Shown here one piece after another: positions 18,528-28,204 of a stretch of DNA of 64,000 bases (the first letter of the stretch is position 1; each line of letters begins with the position of its first letter). The stretch spans positions 45,847 through 109,846 of the forward strand of contig NZ_MDFN01000018.1 of NCBI RefSeq assembly GCF_001730525.1, in the 5' to 3' direction. The DNA is from Arcticibacter eurypsychrophilus (GTDB taxonomy: Bacteria > Bacteroidota > Bacteroidia > Sphingobacteriales > Sphingobacteriaceae). Below the pieces are notes generated by a model that saw only the letters and a program-made list of their open reading frames with translations, was not told the origin of the DNA and did no database searches. A program made the translations under genes and the position numbers.

Positions 18528-20999
18528 ATGCATAAAGCAATTACGTTATTCAGTCTAACCATACTAAGTATTGCAGCACTGGCCCAAACCGGTGATATAG
18601 AAGGTAAGGTGATCAATAAAAACAAAGAGGCCATTCAAGACGTGAGTATCAAAATAGTCAATCATAATGCAGGAGCAAGCACAAATATAGATGGCATCTT
18701 TCACATCTCTTCCATTCAGAGAGGAAACTATACGTTAAGCGTTTCCCATCTTGGCTTTGCATCTAAATCAATCAGTATCAAAGTATCTGCAAATTCAACC
18801 ACTACTATCCCCCCAATCATTCTACAGCAAGCTGGTTCTAATTTAGATGAAGTAATTATAAATGACTTAAAACTTAACAAATTCAACAGGGAGCAAAGCA
18901 TAACAGTTTCAAAAATGCCTTTGAAAGACATTGAAAACCCACAGGTTTATAACTCCATTTCTAACCTCTTATTAAAGGAGCAAATCGTAACTAATTTTGA
19001 TGATGCATTAAAAAATGCACCCGGAATAGATAAATTATGGGAATCTACAGGAAGAGGAAGCGATGGCGCAGGCTATTTCTCAATAAGAGGATTTCCTGTT
19101 CAACCCACTATGGTCAATGGCCTACCTGCTTTAACAAATGGATCTCCCGACATTGCTAATATTGAAAGCATTGAAGTAATAAAAGGCCCATCGGGAACGC
19201 TGTATGGTAGTAGCTTAATCTCTTACGGTGGATTAATCAACGTAAATACTAAACGTCCCTACAATGGTTTTGGCGGAAACATCTCTTATACAACTGCATC
19301 ATACGGTTTAAACAGGATTGCTGCAGATGTGAATACCATGCTGAGCACAGAAAAGAATATTGCTTTCCGTTTAAATACAGCATATCACACACAAGGCAGT
19401 TTTCAGGACGCAGGCTTCAAAAAATCCCTTTTTGTAGCGCCTTCTTTATCTTATGAGGTAAATGATAAACTTTCATTTTTTGTGAACACTGAATTTTATC
19501 AAGGTAAAAGCACCAATCAGCCTATGCTTTTTGTAGATAGAGGATCTCCATTACGTGTTCATAATATAGAAGAGTTAGGATACGATAGAAAGCGTTCGTA
19601 TACAGGAAATGATTTACACATGGAAACGCCAACATTTAGCCTTCAAGGCCAAATGCATTATACGATAAGTGATAAATGGACATCACAAACTGTATTTTCA
19701 AGTACTTCAGCAAAATCAGACGGCTATTATTCCTATTTATATGAAGGAACAAGTTTAGCTGAATTTCTCGCAAAAACAACGCTCACCGACGGTATCATTT
19801 TGGGTCGATACACCAGTAAACAAAGTTCTGAGACCACAGGTTCTGATATACAGCAAAACTTCGTAGGTAACTTCAACTTCGGCAAAGTGAAAAACAAAGT
19901 ATTAATTGGTTTTGATTACTTTAATCAAAATGTGACTTCAAATGGTACCGGTTACGGGAATCAAGGATTTGTTTATTTAGGAAATAAATTAGCTCAGTTT
20001 CAAGCCATAGCTCCAATACTACATGCATATTTTAAAACTCCATCAAATAACAATACATTAGATGCAAGTAAAACCACTGACGATACAGGTATCCTAACGC
20101 AAGCTGGAGCAGACGCAGGTATTGCTGCTCTTGACATCCCTGGAGCCCAATACAGCAAATCCAAGCAAGAAACATACAGTGCCTATATTTCTAATGTAGT
20201 TACACTTTTTCCACAGCTTTCTGCAATGGTAAGTTTAAGAATTGACCGCTTTGATAATAATGATTTTACCCAAACCGCTTTATCACCCAAATTCGGTTTA
20301 GTCTTTCAACCAATTTTAGATAAAGTATCCATTTTTGGTAATTACATGAACGGATTCAAAAATGTCGCGCCAGCCATTATCAGAACTACTAACACTGTAT
20401 TAAACTTTGACCCAGAGCAAGCCAATCAATATGAATTTGGTACCAAACTTAATTTATTGAATGACAAGCTTTACGCTTCGTTCAGCTACTACAACATTAA
20501 AGTTTCCGATATAGTGCTTAATGTCGCTCAGGATGTGTACTCCCAGGGAGGCAAACAATTAAGCAAAGGATTTGAAGGTAGCGTTATAGCCAGTCCGCTT
20601 AGTGGATTAAACCTAATTGCCGGCTACAGTTACAACGATAGTAAACTTACAGAAGGAGACACCGACTTTGAAGGCAAAAGACCAGAAAGTGCCGGTCCGA
20701 AGAACTTAGTTAATTTATGGGCTAGTTATAAATTCCTAAAAGGCAATTTAAATGGCATAGGCATAGGCTTTGGAGGTAATTATGCAAGTGAAAATGAAAT
20801 ATTTAACAGAACAATTGGAGGAACTTTCACATTACCCAAGTATACGCTAATCAATGCCTCTACTTTCTATGAAGCGAGTAGTTTTAGAATTGCTTTAAAG
20901 TTAGATAACATCACGAATAAGGATTATTACAAAGGATGGTCTACCATCAGTCCTCAGGCAGCTAGAACGTTCTCAGCTAACTTTACATATAACTTTTAA
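18528..20999 (+). CDS. TonB-dependent siderophore-type receptor
   Basis: This 823-residue outer-membrane receptor has a signal peptide (to ALAQ), a carboxypeptidase-like regulatory domain (~22-105, GDIEGKVINKNKEAI), a plug (~140-240: NAPGIDKLW, GYFSIRGFPVQPTMVNGLP, IEVIKGPSGTLYGSS, GGLINVNTKRP) and a 22-strand barrel with a terminal Phe (ANFTYNF). The plug wording and the KLDNITNKDYY segment near the C-terminus are typical of ferric-siderophore receptors. It stands alone, with a consensus promoter and a strong terminator. No siderophore synthesis gene is nearby, so a foreign siderophore is plausible. The substrate remains inferred. Confidence 0.88.
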   Translation: MHKAITLFSLTILSIAALAQTGDIEGKVINKNKEAIQDVSIKIVNHNAGASTNIDGIFHISSIQRGNYTLSVSHLGFASKSISIKVSANSTTTIPPIILQQAGSNLDEVIINDLKLNKFNREQSITVSKMPLKDIENPQVYNSISNLLLKEQIVTNFDDALKNAPGIDKLWESTGRGSDGAGYFSIRGFPVQPTMVNGLPALTNGSPDIANIESIEVIKGPSGTLYGSSLISYGGLINVNTKRPYNGFGGNISYTTASYGLNRIAADVNTMLSTEKNIAFRLNTAYHTQGSFQDAGFKKSLFVAPSLSYEVNDKLSFFVNTEFYQGKSTNQPMLFVDRGSPLRVHNIEELGYDRKRSYTGNDLHMETPTFSLQGQMHYTISDKWTSQTVFSSTSAKSDGYYSYLYEGTSLAEFLAKTTLTDGIILGRYTSKQSSETTGSDIQQNFVGNFNFGKVKNKVLIGFDYFNQNVTSNGTGYGNQGFVYLGNKLAQFQAIAPILHAYFKTPSNNNTLDASKTTDDTGILTQAGADAGIAALDIPGAQYSKSKQETYSAYISNVVTLFPQLSAMVSLRIDRFDNNDFTQTALSPKFGLVFQPILDKVSIFGNYMNGFKNVAPAIIRTTNTVLNFDPEQANQYEFGTKLNLLNDKLYASFSYYNIKVSDIVLNVAQDVYSQGGKQLSKGFEGSVIASPLSGLNLIAGYSYNDSKLTEGDTDFEGKRPESAGPKNLVNLWASYKFLKGNLNGIGIGFGGNYASENEIFNRTIGGTFTLPKYTLINASTFYEASSFRIALKLDNITNKDYYKGWSTISPQAARTFSANFTYNF

Positions 21000-21002
21000 C
21001 CA

Positions 21003-21033
21003 CAGATCCCACTCTTAATAAGAGTGGGATCTG
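21003..21033. terminator. strong hairpin between convergent genes
   Basis: A perfect 14-bp stem (21003-21016 with 21020-21033, arm CAGATCCCACTCTT) has a 3-nt loop and starts 4 bp after the receptor stop. It has no long T-run. It sits between the receptor (+) and the acyltransferase (-), so it may serve both. Confidence 0.7.
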
Positions 21034-21054
21034 CATTTGCATAAAATCCCAATT

Positions 21055-22248
21055 CTAAGCCTTTACAGTTCTAATCAAAAACCGCTTCTTCAGCCATTCA
21101 CGCACAGGCTCATCATAAAGCTTAAGACAGCCATAAGCAACAGCAATGCTAACAATAATCAATAGCAGCCCCATTGGAATACCATAACTCACCGGAACTT
21201 TATTGTCTACTACCCAAGCAGTATACAGATAAATCAACGGATAATGAGTAATATAAAGCGGGTAAGAGATGTCGCCAAAAAACTTACATAAATTGCTTGA
21301 ATATCTGTTTTTTATACTCCCCCCAGCACCCATTGAAACAATGACCGGAAAAAGAATGATGATACAAAATGACTCATACAATCCATTCATCCACAAATGA
21401 TTTTCATCCCCGATTCTTGGAAAGCAAAGAATAGTAACAATCAGAAGACTGCATATCCAAAAAGCATTTTTAATATGAATTAACTTGCCTATTCTAGAAA
21501 GCAGTACACCTGCAAAAAAGGGATAAAGCAAACGGGTAAATCCAATATTGAGCTGGGTTGTATCCACACTCCAACCCCCAATAACGTCGCCCTTTGGGCC
21601 CATTACGGTATAATGAATCAACAAACAGGCTGATAAAAAAACAAACACAGCAAGTGCCTTTTTAGAGAATTTCCGGATAAACAACGCATAAAGGATATTC
21701 GCAATGTATTCAAAAAACAACGACCATGCAGGGCCATTTAATGGATGCATTTCCTGCCAACCCCGAATATCCATTGAAGGAAGTATTGGAATTAATGTAA
21801 AACCGACCACCATGACAAGCAGCATCTTCCAAACAGGCGTTTGATTAATAATCCCAAACATTTCACCACCTTGAAAATAGAAAAGTATCGCACCAATTAT
21901 GGATCCCATAATAACCATTGGCTGCAAGCGAATAAGACGACGCTTGTAAAAATCCCACTGGCTCATTTTACCCCAGCGATCATCATAAGCGTAAGCTACC
22001 ACGAAACCGGACAAAAGGAAAAAGAAGTCGACGGCCAAATAACCGTGATTAAGAATCTGGTTAAAGCGGTTACCGTCAGCATAAGCCTCAAAACAGTGAA
22101 AAGCAACCACAACAAGAGCAGCTACACCACGTAAGCCATCCAGAATTTCATAGTGACTTTTCGATTCCAGAAAAGTTGAATTTTTAGTTATAGTAGCAGT
22201 ACTGCTTGGAGATGGCTTAGGTTGGTTCATATACTTTTCGAAACGCAC
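21055..22248 (-). CDS. acyltransferase family 3 membrane protein
   Basis: This 397-residue multi-pass protein has the acyltransferase-3 signature. YEILDGLRGVAALVVVAFHC near residue 35 carries the conserved Arg and His. GYLAVDFFFLLSGFVVAYAY follows, then about ten membrane helices with GPAWSLFFEYIAN and FGDISYPLYITHYPLIY. Members move acetyl or other acyl groups onto surface sugars, lipids or antibiotics at the inner membrane. No partner genes for capsule or LPS are adjacent, so the acceptor is unknown. A second in-frame ATG lies six codons in; either start keeps the whole domain. Confidence 0.9.
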   Translation of the reverse strand: MRFEKYMNQPKPSPSSTATITKNSTFLESKSHYEILDGLRGVAALVVVAFHCFEAYADGNRFNQILNHGYLAVDFFFLLSGFVVAYAYDDRWGKMSQWDFYKRRLIRLQPMVIMGSIIGAILFYFQGGEMFGIINQTPVWKMLLVMVVGFTLIPILPSMDIRGWQEMHPLNGPAWSLFFEYIANILYALFIRKFSKKALAVFVFLSACLLIHYTVMGPKGDVIGGWSVDTTQLNIGFTRLLYPFFAGVLLSRIGKLIHIKNAFWICSLLIVTILCFPRIGDENHLWMNGLYESFCIIILFPVIVSMGAGGSIKNRYSSNLCKFFGDISYPLYITHYPLIYLYTAWVVDNKVPVSYGIPMGLLLIIVSIAVAYGCLKLYDEPVREWLKKRFLIRTVKA

Positions 22249-22742
22249 AAATTACTAAAGTAAAATTATAATCCATATAGAAATTTTAAATGTATGCCTC
22301 TGTTAGCAGTTTATGTCGTTTCTGTTCACGTGCAATTTTCTGTGTTAGTTAAACTTTTGCACACTGCTATAATTTTATCATTACACTTCCTGAGATCAAA
22401 TCGAGAATCGCTTGTCTTCTTGGATTGCTGTAAATTGTCAAAAGACTAACCCTGCTATCAATAAATCCAAATTAAATCTGGCTTAAGTCCAACATAAGTC
22501 CATGTTTTAATGGCAAAACATGGACTTATGTTGGACTTAAGCCAGTAGCATTACACTATCATTAGTACAAAAGTCACAGCATCATACCTATCTGTTCAGT
22601 TTCTCACTATTCTTTAAACTATAACCACCTCATTGATTGACACTCTAAACAAACAATTAACTCTATAAAAACTTTACACAAATTCACATGTTTCTAACCA
22701 TGTAATCAGGTCTAAAACCTGCAAAAAATTAAATAACTAATA
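22249..22742. other. 494-bp divergent intergenic region holding a long palindrome
   Basis: This lies between the acyltransferase (-) and the OmpA gene (+). Apart from the palindrome at 22478-22545 I see no coding sequence I trust; a 51-codon ATG frame beginning near 22294 has no recognisable features. No consensus promoter was found for either flanking gene. Confidence 0.5.
22478..22545. repeat. perfect 31-bp inverted repeat with 6-nt loop
   Basis: The arms 22478-22508 and 22515-22545 are exact reverse complements over 31 nt, separated by AATGGC. Each arm holds an internal near-repeat, TAAGTCCAACA then TAAGTCCATGT. There is no T-run on either side, and both neighbours point away, so it is not in a normal terminator position. 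It could be a stem in a long ompA leader, the remnant of a small inverted-repeat element, or a binding site for a multimeric protein. Confidence 0.85.
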
Positions 22743-24068
22743 ATGAAACACTTTAACTTATTAAAAACAAGCACTTTCTTATCCGCTCTGTTAGTATCCG
22801 GCAGCTTGCTGGCTCAGACTCCCTCCGCAGGATCATCTGATTATGTAAAACCTTTTGAACCTAACGCTTTCCGGACGTGGTCAATCGGAGTTAATGGTGG
22901 TGCCATGTACCTTGGATCTTTCTTTGGCAATGACGACTATGCCGGCAGAAAAACCGAACTGGGTTACGGAGGATACATCAAAAAACAAATTCTCCCTGCA
23001 TTTGGCTTACAGGCTGATTATTTCCGTGGCAAACTTTCTGCAAATAGAAGCAATCTGATCAATCATGATGAGGCTGGTCCCATCGCATCTTTCTCGACAG
23101 ATCTGCATTGGGCTGCCAGCTTAAGTGGCAATTTCACATTGGCGAATATAAACTTCAGAAAGCGTCAGAACTTCGTACAACCTTATGCTACTCTAGGTGC
23201 TGGTTTGGCAGAATATAAACCTTCTACTACCAATACTGCTGGTGCAACTACTGAAATCCATAATATTGGAGAGGTGATCATTCCTGTTGGTGCAGGTGTA
23301 AAATTCAACCTGACCAAAGGTGTAAATCTTGATTTAGGTTATACCGTAACTTTTGTTAATTCCGACAATATTGACGGTTATACAAGGGGAACCAATGATA
23401 AATATTCTTACGGCCATGCTGGTTTGGAATTTGCTTTGGGAAATAGCTCGAAACCTCAGTTAGCTGCCCATAATGTGGTTGCTGATTTGGAAAACGACTA
23501 CGTTGGTCGTTATGATGACCTGGTACAACAACTGGATGCTGAAAAAGATAAAAACATGCGCTTAGAGGAACGTTTTAATAAAGCTATGGCGGATGAAGAT
23601 AAAGATGGTGTGGCTGACCTTTTCGACAAATGTCCGGGTACTCCTGAAAAGACAGTAGTGGATGGCTCAGGCTGTCCCCTCGCGGAACGTAAACCTGATG
23701 TGAAAGTTTACATCACTGAGGAAGACAAAAAGGTAGTTGCTGATGCGATTAAAAATCTGGAGTTTGACTTTGGAAAGACTACAATTCGCGAGACTTCTTT
23801 CGCAAGTTTAACTCGTGTTGCAAGTTTATTGATCAATAAAAACTTCAGTCTTAAACTTTCCGGCCATACGGATAATGTAGGCAGTTCTGCAAGTAATACC
23901 AAGTTATCAAAGGCCAGAGCTGAATCAGTAAGACAATTTCTGGTAAGCAGGGGCGCAAATGCATCTCGTGTTGAAGCAACCGGATATGGTGAAGATCAAC
24001 CAATTGCTTCTAATGATACTGAAGCTGGTAGACAAAAGAATCGTCGTGTAGAGTTTACCTTATACTAG
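22743..24068 (+). CDS. OmpA family outer-membrane protein with calcium-binding repeat
   Basis: This 441-residue protein has a signal peptide (to LLAQ), an N-terminal 8-stranded barrel-like domain (~25-235, GVNGGAMYLGSFFG to YGHAGLEFALG) and a helical linker. A thrombospondin type-3-like motif (DEDKDGVADLFDKCPGTP, ~283-300) is followed by an OmpA C-terminal domain (~330-441, GHTDNVGSSASNTKLSKARA) that binds peptidoglycan. It should anchor the outer membrane to the wall. It is transcribed alone, with a strong terminator 30 bp after the stop. Its long leader region carries the 31-bp palindrome. Confidence 0.92.
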   Translation: MKHFNLLKTSTFLSALLVSGSLLAQTPSAGSSDYVKPFEPNAFRTWSIGVNGGAMYLGSFFGNDDYAGRKTELGYGGYIKKQILPAFGLQADYFRGKLSANRSNLINHDEAGPIASFSTDLHWAASLSGNFTLANINFRKRQNFVQPYATLGAGLAEYKPSTTNTAGATTEIHNIGEVIIPVGAGVKFNLTKGVNLDLGYTVTFVNSDNIDGYTRGTNDKYSYGHAGLEFALGNSSKPQLAAHNVVADLENDYVGRYDDLVQQLDAEKDKNMRLEERFNKAMADEDKDGVADLFDKCPGTPEKTVVDGSGCPLAERKPDVKVYITEEDKKVVADAIKNLEFDFGKTTIRETSFASLTRVASLLINKNFSLKLSGHTDNVGSSASNTKLSKARAESVRQFLVSRGANASRVEATGYGEDQPIASNDTEAGRQKNRRVEFTLY

Positions 24069-24093
24069 ATAAGACCTATTTAAACAGTTTTTT

Positions 24094-24123
24094 AAGGCGT
24101 TCTCTTTGAGAACGCCTTTTTTG
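24094..24123 (+). terminator. Rho-independent terminator of the OmpA gene
   Basis: AAGGCGTTCTC (24094-24104) pairs with GAGAACGCCTT (24108-24118) around a 3-nt loop, followed by a run of T to about 24123. It is a textbook intrinsic terminator. Confidence 0.9.
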
Positions 24124-24279
24124 TTGGCAAATATAAAGGTCAGGTAATTTCAAAAACTTGATAAATAGGTTGAAACAATTAAATAAAGCAAGATTCCTAC
24201 ATTTTTACAAAACATAAACATCTTAATCGTGTCAAACTTTTAATTTAGATTTTATGTTTACCATTTAAGCAACGGCGAT

Positions 24280-25380
24280 ATGCGGGGATACTCTTTTTCT
24301 AAATTTATACCTGAAAAAGTTCAGGAAGGTGGGTTTGATGGCTTAATGAATATCTTCACTCAACTGCTGAATTTCACGGCGGGTGATCCAAATGAGGCAT
24401 TGGCCTGGATGAATGAGCTGGATAAACAGCACCATTTCACCAACAATGACTATGGAATGGGTGATTTTATTGACGAATTGAAAGATAAAGGCTTCATTGA
24501 TCAGGATGGTGACAAAAAGGATGGCTTTAAAATTACGGCTAAAACCGAACAAACCATTCGGAGGTCCGCTCTGGAAGAAATCTTTGGCAAACTTAAAAAG
24601 TCAGGTAAGGGAAGTCATAATTCAAATTTATCCGGACAGGGTGAGGAGAAAAATGCGGACCGTCGTGAGTTTGAGTTTGGCGACAGCCTGGATCAGATTG
24701 ACATGACTGCCTCCATTCATAATGCACAGTTAAATCATGGTATTGGGGATTTTACGATGACTGAGCGCGATTTGGAGGTAGAGGAAATGGATTACAGGAC
24801 GCTTACTTCTACAGTGCTGATGATCGACATTTCGCATTCGATGATTTTATATGGCGAGGATCGGATTACACCTGCTAAAAAGGTAGCCATGGCTTTGGCT
24901 GAACTCATTAGTACCAAGTACCCTAAGGATACGCTTGATATTGTAGTTTTTGGGAATGATGCCTGGCCGATTACGGTCAAAGACCTACCCTATTTACAGG
25001 TTGGTCCTTATCATACGAATACCTATGCGGGGTTGGAGTTGGCTACAGATATCCTGAGAAGGAGAAAAACAACAAATAAACAGATCTTTATGATCACGGA
25101 TGGGAAACCTACGTGTCTAAAAGAGGGGAACCGTTATTATAAAAACAGTATTGGGCTTGACCGCAAAGTGATCAACAAAACGCTCAATATGGCGGCCCAA
25201 TGTAAGCGTCTGCATATTCCGATTACGACGTTTATGATTGCGCGCGATCCATATCTGCAACAATTTGTACGTCAGTTTACTGAGGTTAATGGCGGAAAAG
25301 CATTCTACAGTTCTCTTAAAGGATTAGGGGAATATATTTTTGAAGATTACATAAAAAACAGAAGAAAGACGTACCGATAG
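24280..25380 (+). CDS. VWA-domain protein, partner of a MoxR-like ATPase
   Basis: This 366-residue cytoplasmic protein has a helical N-terminal half (1-165), rich in Asp/Glu/Lys, and a C-terminal von Willebrand A domain. The MIDAS metal site is complete: D183-I-S185-H-S187, a Thr near 246-248 in [10 protein letters not shown] and D274 in MITDGKP. Such proteins act as metal-dependent adaptors for MoxR-type AAA+ ATPases that remodel or insert cofactors into client proteins. The ATPase gene starts 20 bp downstream, so the pair is probably co-expressed. The client is unknown. The stretch at residues 105-130 is low-complexity and probably disordered. Confidence 0.85.
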   Translation: MRGYSFSKFIPEKVQEGGFDGLMNIFTQLLNFTAGDPNEALAWMNELDKQHHFTNNDYGMGDFIDELKDKGFIDQDGDKKDGFKITAKTEQTIRRSALEEIFGKLKKSGKGSHNSNLSGQGEEKNADRREFEFGDSLDQIDMTASIHNAQLNHGIGDFTMTERDLEVEEMDYRTLTSTVLMIDISHSMILYGEDRITPAKKVAMALAELISTKYPKDTLDIVVFGNDAWPITVKDLPYLQVGPYHTNTYAGLELATDILRRRKTTNKQIFMITDGKPTCLKEGNRYYKNSIGLDRKVINKTLNMAAQCKRLHIPITTFMIARDPYLQQFVRQFTEVNGGKAFYSSLKGLGEYIFEDYIKNRRKTYR

Positions 25381-25400
25381 GATTGACGTCTTGCACACTT

Positions 25401-26909
25401 ATGGAGAATTTGTTAAATATCAAAACTTTCGGAGAATTAAAGGCCTCCGGTTATACATCACGGTCATTAAAACAGGAATTGCGGGAAAATTTGATCCTTC
25501 AGCTCAAAAATAAAGATGCTGGATTTGAAGGCATAATCGGGTATGAAGATACGGTAATCCCAGACTTGCAAACGGCCATTCTTTCGCAGCATAACATACT
25601 TTTACTGGGTTTACGCGGACAGGCGAAAACCAGGATAGCACGTTTAATGGTGAACCTGCTTGATGAGTATGTGCCTTATATTGAAGGATCTGAGCTTTTT
25701 GATGATCCTTTTACACCGATCTCCTGGGTTGGACATCAGAAACTAACGGAATTAGGTGATGATACGCCGATTGCATGGCTTCATCGTTCGGACCGCTATA
25801 CCGAGAAGCTTGCTACTCCTGATGTAACGGTTTCGGATTTAATTGGTGACGTGGATCCGATTAAAGCGGCTACTTTAAAGCTGACCTATTCGGATGAACG
25901 GGTGATCCATTTCGGGTTAATACCCCGTGCACACCGTAGTATTTTTGTAATCAATGAGCTGCCCGATCTTCAGGCAAGGATTCAGGTGGCGCTGTTTAAC
26001 ATTTTACAGGAAAGAGATATTCAGATCCGTGGTTTTAAACTTCGTTTGCCACTGGATGTACAATTTGTGTTTACCGCTAATCCGGAGGATTATACCAACC
26101 GAGGATCGATTGTGACGCCTTTGAAGGACCGGATTGAGAGTCAGATCCTGACACATTACCCGAGGAGCATTGAAATCTCCAGGAAGATTACCCAACAAGA
26201 GGCTTCTATTTCACCGGAACAACGTGAAAAGATTGAGGCCGATGGCCTGGTAAAAGATTTGATTGAGCAGATTGCTTTTGAGGCTCGTAATTCGGAATAT
26301 GTAGACCAAAAATCGGGGGTTTCTGCACGACTGACTATCTCAGCGTATGAAAACTTAATCAGCACAGCGGAACGTAGGATGCTCATTAATGGGGAGTCAA
26401 GCACATTTGTGCGGATGTCTGATTTTGCGGGTGTGATTCCTGCAATTACAGGAAAAATTGAGCTGGTATACGAAGGTGAACAAGAAGGTTCAGGCAAAGT
26501 GGCCAGTATTTTGTTAGGGAAAGCCATCAAAGCACTGATGATCAACTATTTTCCTGATCCAGAGAAACAAAAACGTTCTAAAAAGGCTAATCCTTATGCG
26601 CCTATCATTAACTGGTTTGATGGTGGAAATACGATTGATATTTTGGACGGTTATGTTTTGGACGAATATAAAGCGGTTTTAAATGGCGTTCCTGAATTAA
26701 AAAATGTAATAAAGAAGTTTCATCCTACTCTAAGTAAGAATCAACAGTTACTTTTGATGGAATTCTTGTTACATGGTTTATCAGAGTTTTCTCAGGTGAG
26801 TAAGTCCGCTTTGGATAACGGTTATGCGTTTAAAGATATGTTAGGCAGCTTATTCAACACTGGTTTTGAAGATGAAGAGGACGATTTGAATGAGGATAAC
26901 CGCTATTAA
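25401..26909 (+). CDS. MoxR-like AAA+ ATPase
   Basis: From the ATG at 25401 the protein has 502 residues; a TTG six codons earlier is less likely. The AAA+ core has Walker A GLRGQAKT (70-77), a Walker B-like strand IFVINELPDL in which the usual Asp is Asn185 while the catalytic Glu186 remains, and a sensor-1-type FTANPEDYTNRG (~225-236). Helical lid sequences follow. As I recall, NE in place of DE occurs in this ChlI/MoxR-like family, so it is probably functional. It should power conformational work on a client protein with the VWA partner. The C-terminal ~90 residues carry Asp/Glu-rich sequence. Confidence 0.85.
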   Translation: MENLLNIKTFGELKASGYTSRSLKQELRENLILQLKNKDAGFEGIIGYEDTVIPDLQTAILSQHNILLLGLRGQAKTRIARLMVNLLDEYVPYIEGSELFDDPFTPISWVGHQKLTELGDDTPIAWLHRSDRYTEKLATPDVTVSDLIGDVDPIKAATLKLTYSDERVIHFGLIPRAHRSIFVINELPDLQARIQVALFNILQERDIQIRGFKLRLPLDVQFVFTANPEDYTNRGSIVTPLKDRIESQILTHYPRSIEISRKITQQEASISPEQREKIEADGLVKDLIEQIAFEARNSEYVDQKSGVSARLTISAYENLISTAERRMLINGESSTFVRMSDFAGVIPAITGKIELVYEGEQEGSGKVASILLGKAIKALMINYFPDPEKQKRSKKANPYAPIINWFDGGNTIDILDGYVLDEYKAVLNGVPELKNVIKKFHPTLSKNQQLLLMEFLLHGLSEFSQVSKSALDNGYAFKDMLGSLFNTGFEDEEDDLNEDNRY

Positions 26910-26923
26910 TATTTTAATTCAAC

Positions 26924-28177
26924 ATGTCCGATCGTATTATTCCGTTACTTATAATTAGTCTTCTACTACTTATAATTGATTTTTACATTTTTAATGCCGT
27001 TAAGTCTATTAGCAAAGAAACGTCTGCCCGAAGGGTAACTCTATTTAGCTTTATCTGGTGGGGCTACTCCATATTGTTGATCCTCGGCGTTTTTTCTGCT
27101 ATATTTTTAAATCTTTTTCTCTCGTTAAGGGCGGTCATTCTGGTGGCGTTCTTTTTAACGTTTGTGACTAAACTATTTTTTATTCTCTTCCTTTTTGTGG
27201 ATGATATCCGCAGAGGGATTACCTGGGTCATTAGAAAAGTTAGTCCTGCAAAAGATCCTGAGTTAAAGGTTAATACTGTTTCAGCGCCTATTACCCGCTC
27301 GGAGTTTCTGGTTAAAGCTGGAATTGTAGTGGCTGCAGTGCCTCTTGCATCCCTTACCTGGGGCATTGCCAAGGGTGGATATGATTATCAGGTGAAGAGG
27401 CAAACTTTAATTCTACCGAATCTGCCGAAGGCATTTGAAGGAATTAAACTGGGACAGATTTCAGATATTCACTCCGGAAGTTTCTATAATAAAAAGGCGG
27501 TTGCCAGAGGGGTAGATATATTGCTGGCCGAAAAGCCTGACTTTATATTTTTCACCGGTGACCTGGTGAATGATATGGCAACAGAAATGAAGGACTATCA
27601 GGATATTTTTTCAAAGGTTAAAGCACCGTTAGGTGTATTCTCTGTGTTGGGAAACCATGACTATGGCGATTATCATTTTGGAAGAGAGGCCTCGCCTGCT
27701 AAAGCGAAGAACCTGGCCGATGTAAAAAAGATCCATCAGTTAATGGGTTATGATCTGCTATTGAACGAAAACAGGAGACTCCGCGTAGATGGTGAAGAAA
27801 TTGCTATTCTGGGCGTGGAAAACTGGGGTGCTGGCCGGTTTATGAAATATGGTAAGCTCGATTTGGCTATCCAAAATACAGATGATGCACCTGTAAAATT
27901 ACTCATGTCGCATGATCCATCGCATTGGCGTGCACAGGTATTGAATCATCCTGATATTGATGTGATGTTTAGCGGACATACCCATGGAATGCAATTTGGA
28001 GTGCGCACGAAAGAGTATCAATGGAGCCCGATTGAGTATATTTATAAGGAATGGGCCGGACTCTATAAAGAAAAGCAACAACAATTATATGTAAATGTGG
28101 GATATGGCTTTTTAGGCTATCCGGGACGTGTTGGAGTCTTACCTGAAATTACAATATTTGAATTAAAGAGAGCATAG
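26924..28177 (+). CDS. membrane-anchored metallophosphoesterase (YaeI/YkuE type)
   Basis: This 417-residue protein has about three N-terminal membrane helices (residues ~5-100), a linker with a fourth hydrophobic stretch (~133-150, AGIVVAAVPLASLTWG) and a calcineurin-like phosphoesterase domain. The metal-binding motifs are all present: SDIHSG, FTGDLVND, GNHDYGDY, a His in LLMSHDPSH and GHTHG. Relatives act on lipid-linked phosphates such as UDP-diacylglucosamine or undecaprenyl products. The gene starts 15 bp after the ATPase and 28 bp before a UbiA-like gene. The substrate is unproven. Confidence 0.87.
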   Translation: MSDRIIPLLIISLLLLIIDFYIFNAVKSISKETSARRVTLFSFIWWGYSILLILGVFSAIFLNLFLSLRAVILVAFFLTFVTKLFFILFLFVDDIRRGITWVIRKVSPAKDPELKVNTVSAPITRSEFLVKAGIVVAAVPLASLTWGIAKGGYDYQVKRQTLILPNLPKAFEGIKLGQISDIHSGSFYNKKAVARGVDILLAEKPDFIFFTGDLVNDMATEMKDYQDIFSKVKAPLGVFSVLGNHDYGDYHFGREASPAKAKNLADVKKIHQLMGYDLLLNENRRLRVDGEEIAILGVENWGAGRFMKYGKLDLAIQNTDDAPVKLLMSHDPSHWRAQVLNHPDIDVMFSGHTHGMQFGVRTKEYQWSPIEYIYKEWAGLYKEKQQQLYVNVGYGFLGYPGRVGVLPEITIFELKRA

Positions 28178-28204
28178 TGTTTCACCCTGTTTAATCCTTA
28201 TTAC

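Noticed and set aside
22294..22449. 51-codon plus-strand frame before the 31-bp palindrome
   Set aside because: It has no recognisable features or promoter and lies in a probable leader region.
22478..22545. Palindrome as an intrinsic terminator
   Set aside because: Both flanking genes point away from it and no T-run follows either arm.
26156..26545. 129-codon minus-strand frame inside the MoxR-like ATPase gene
   Set aside because: It is antisense shadow coding; the plus-strand protein is conserved across this stretch.
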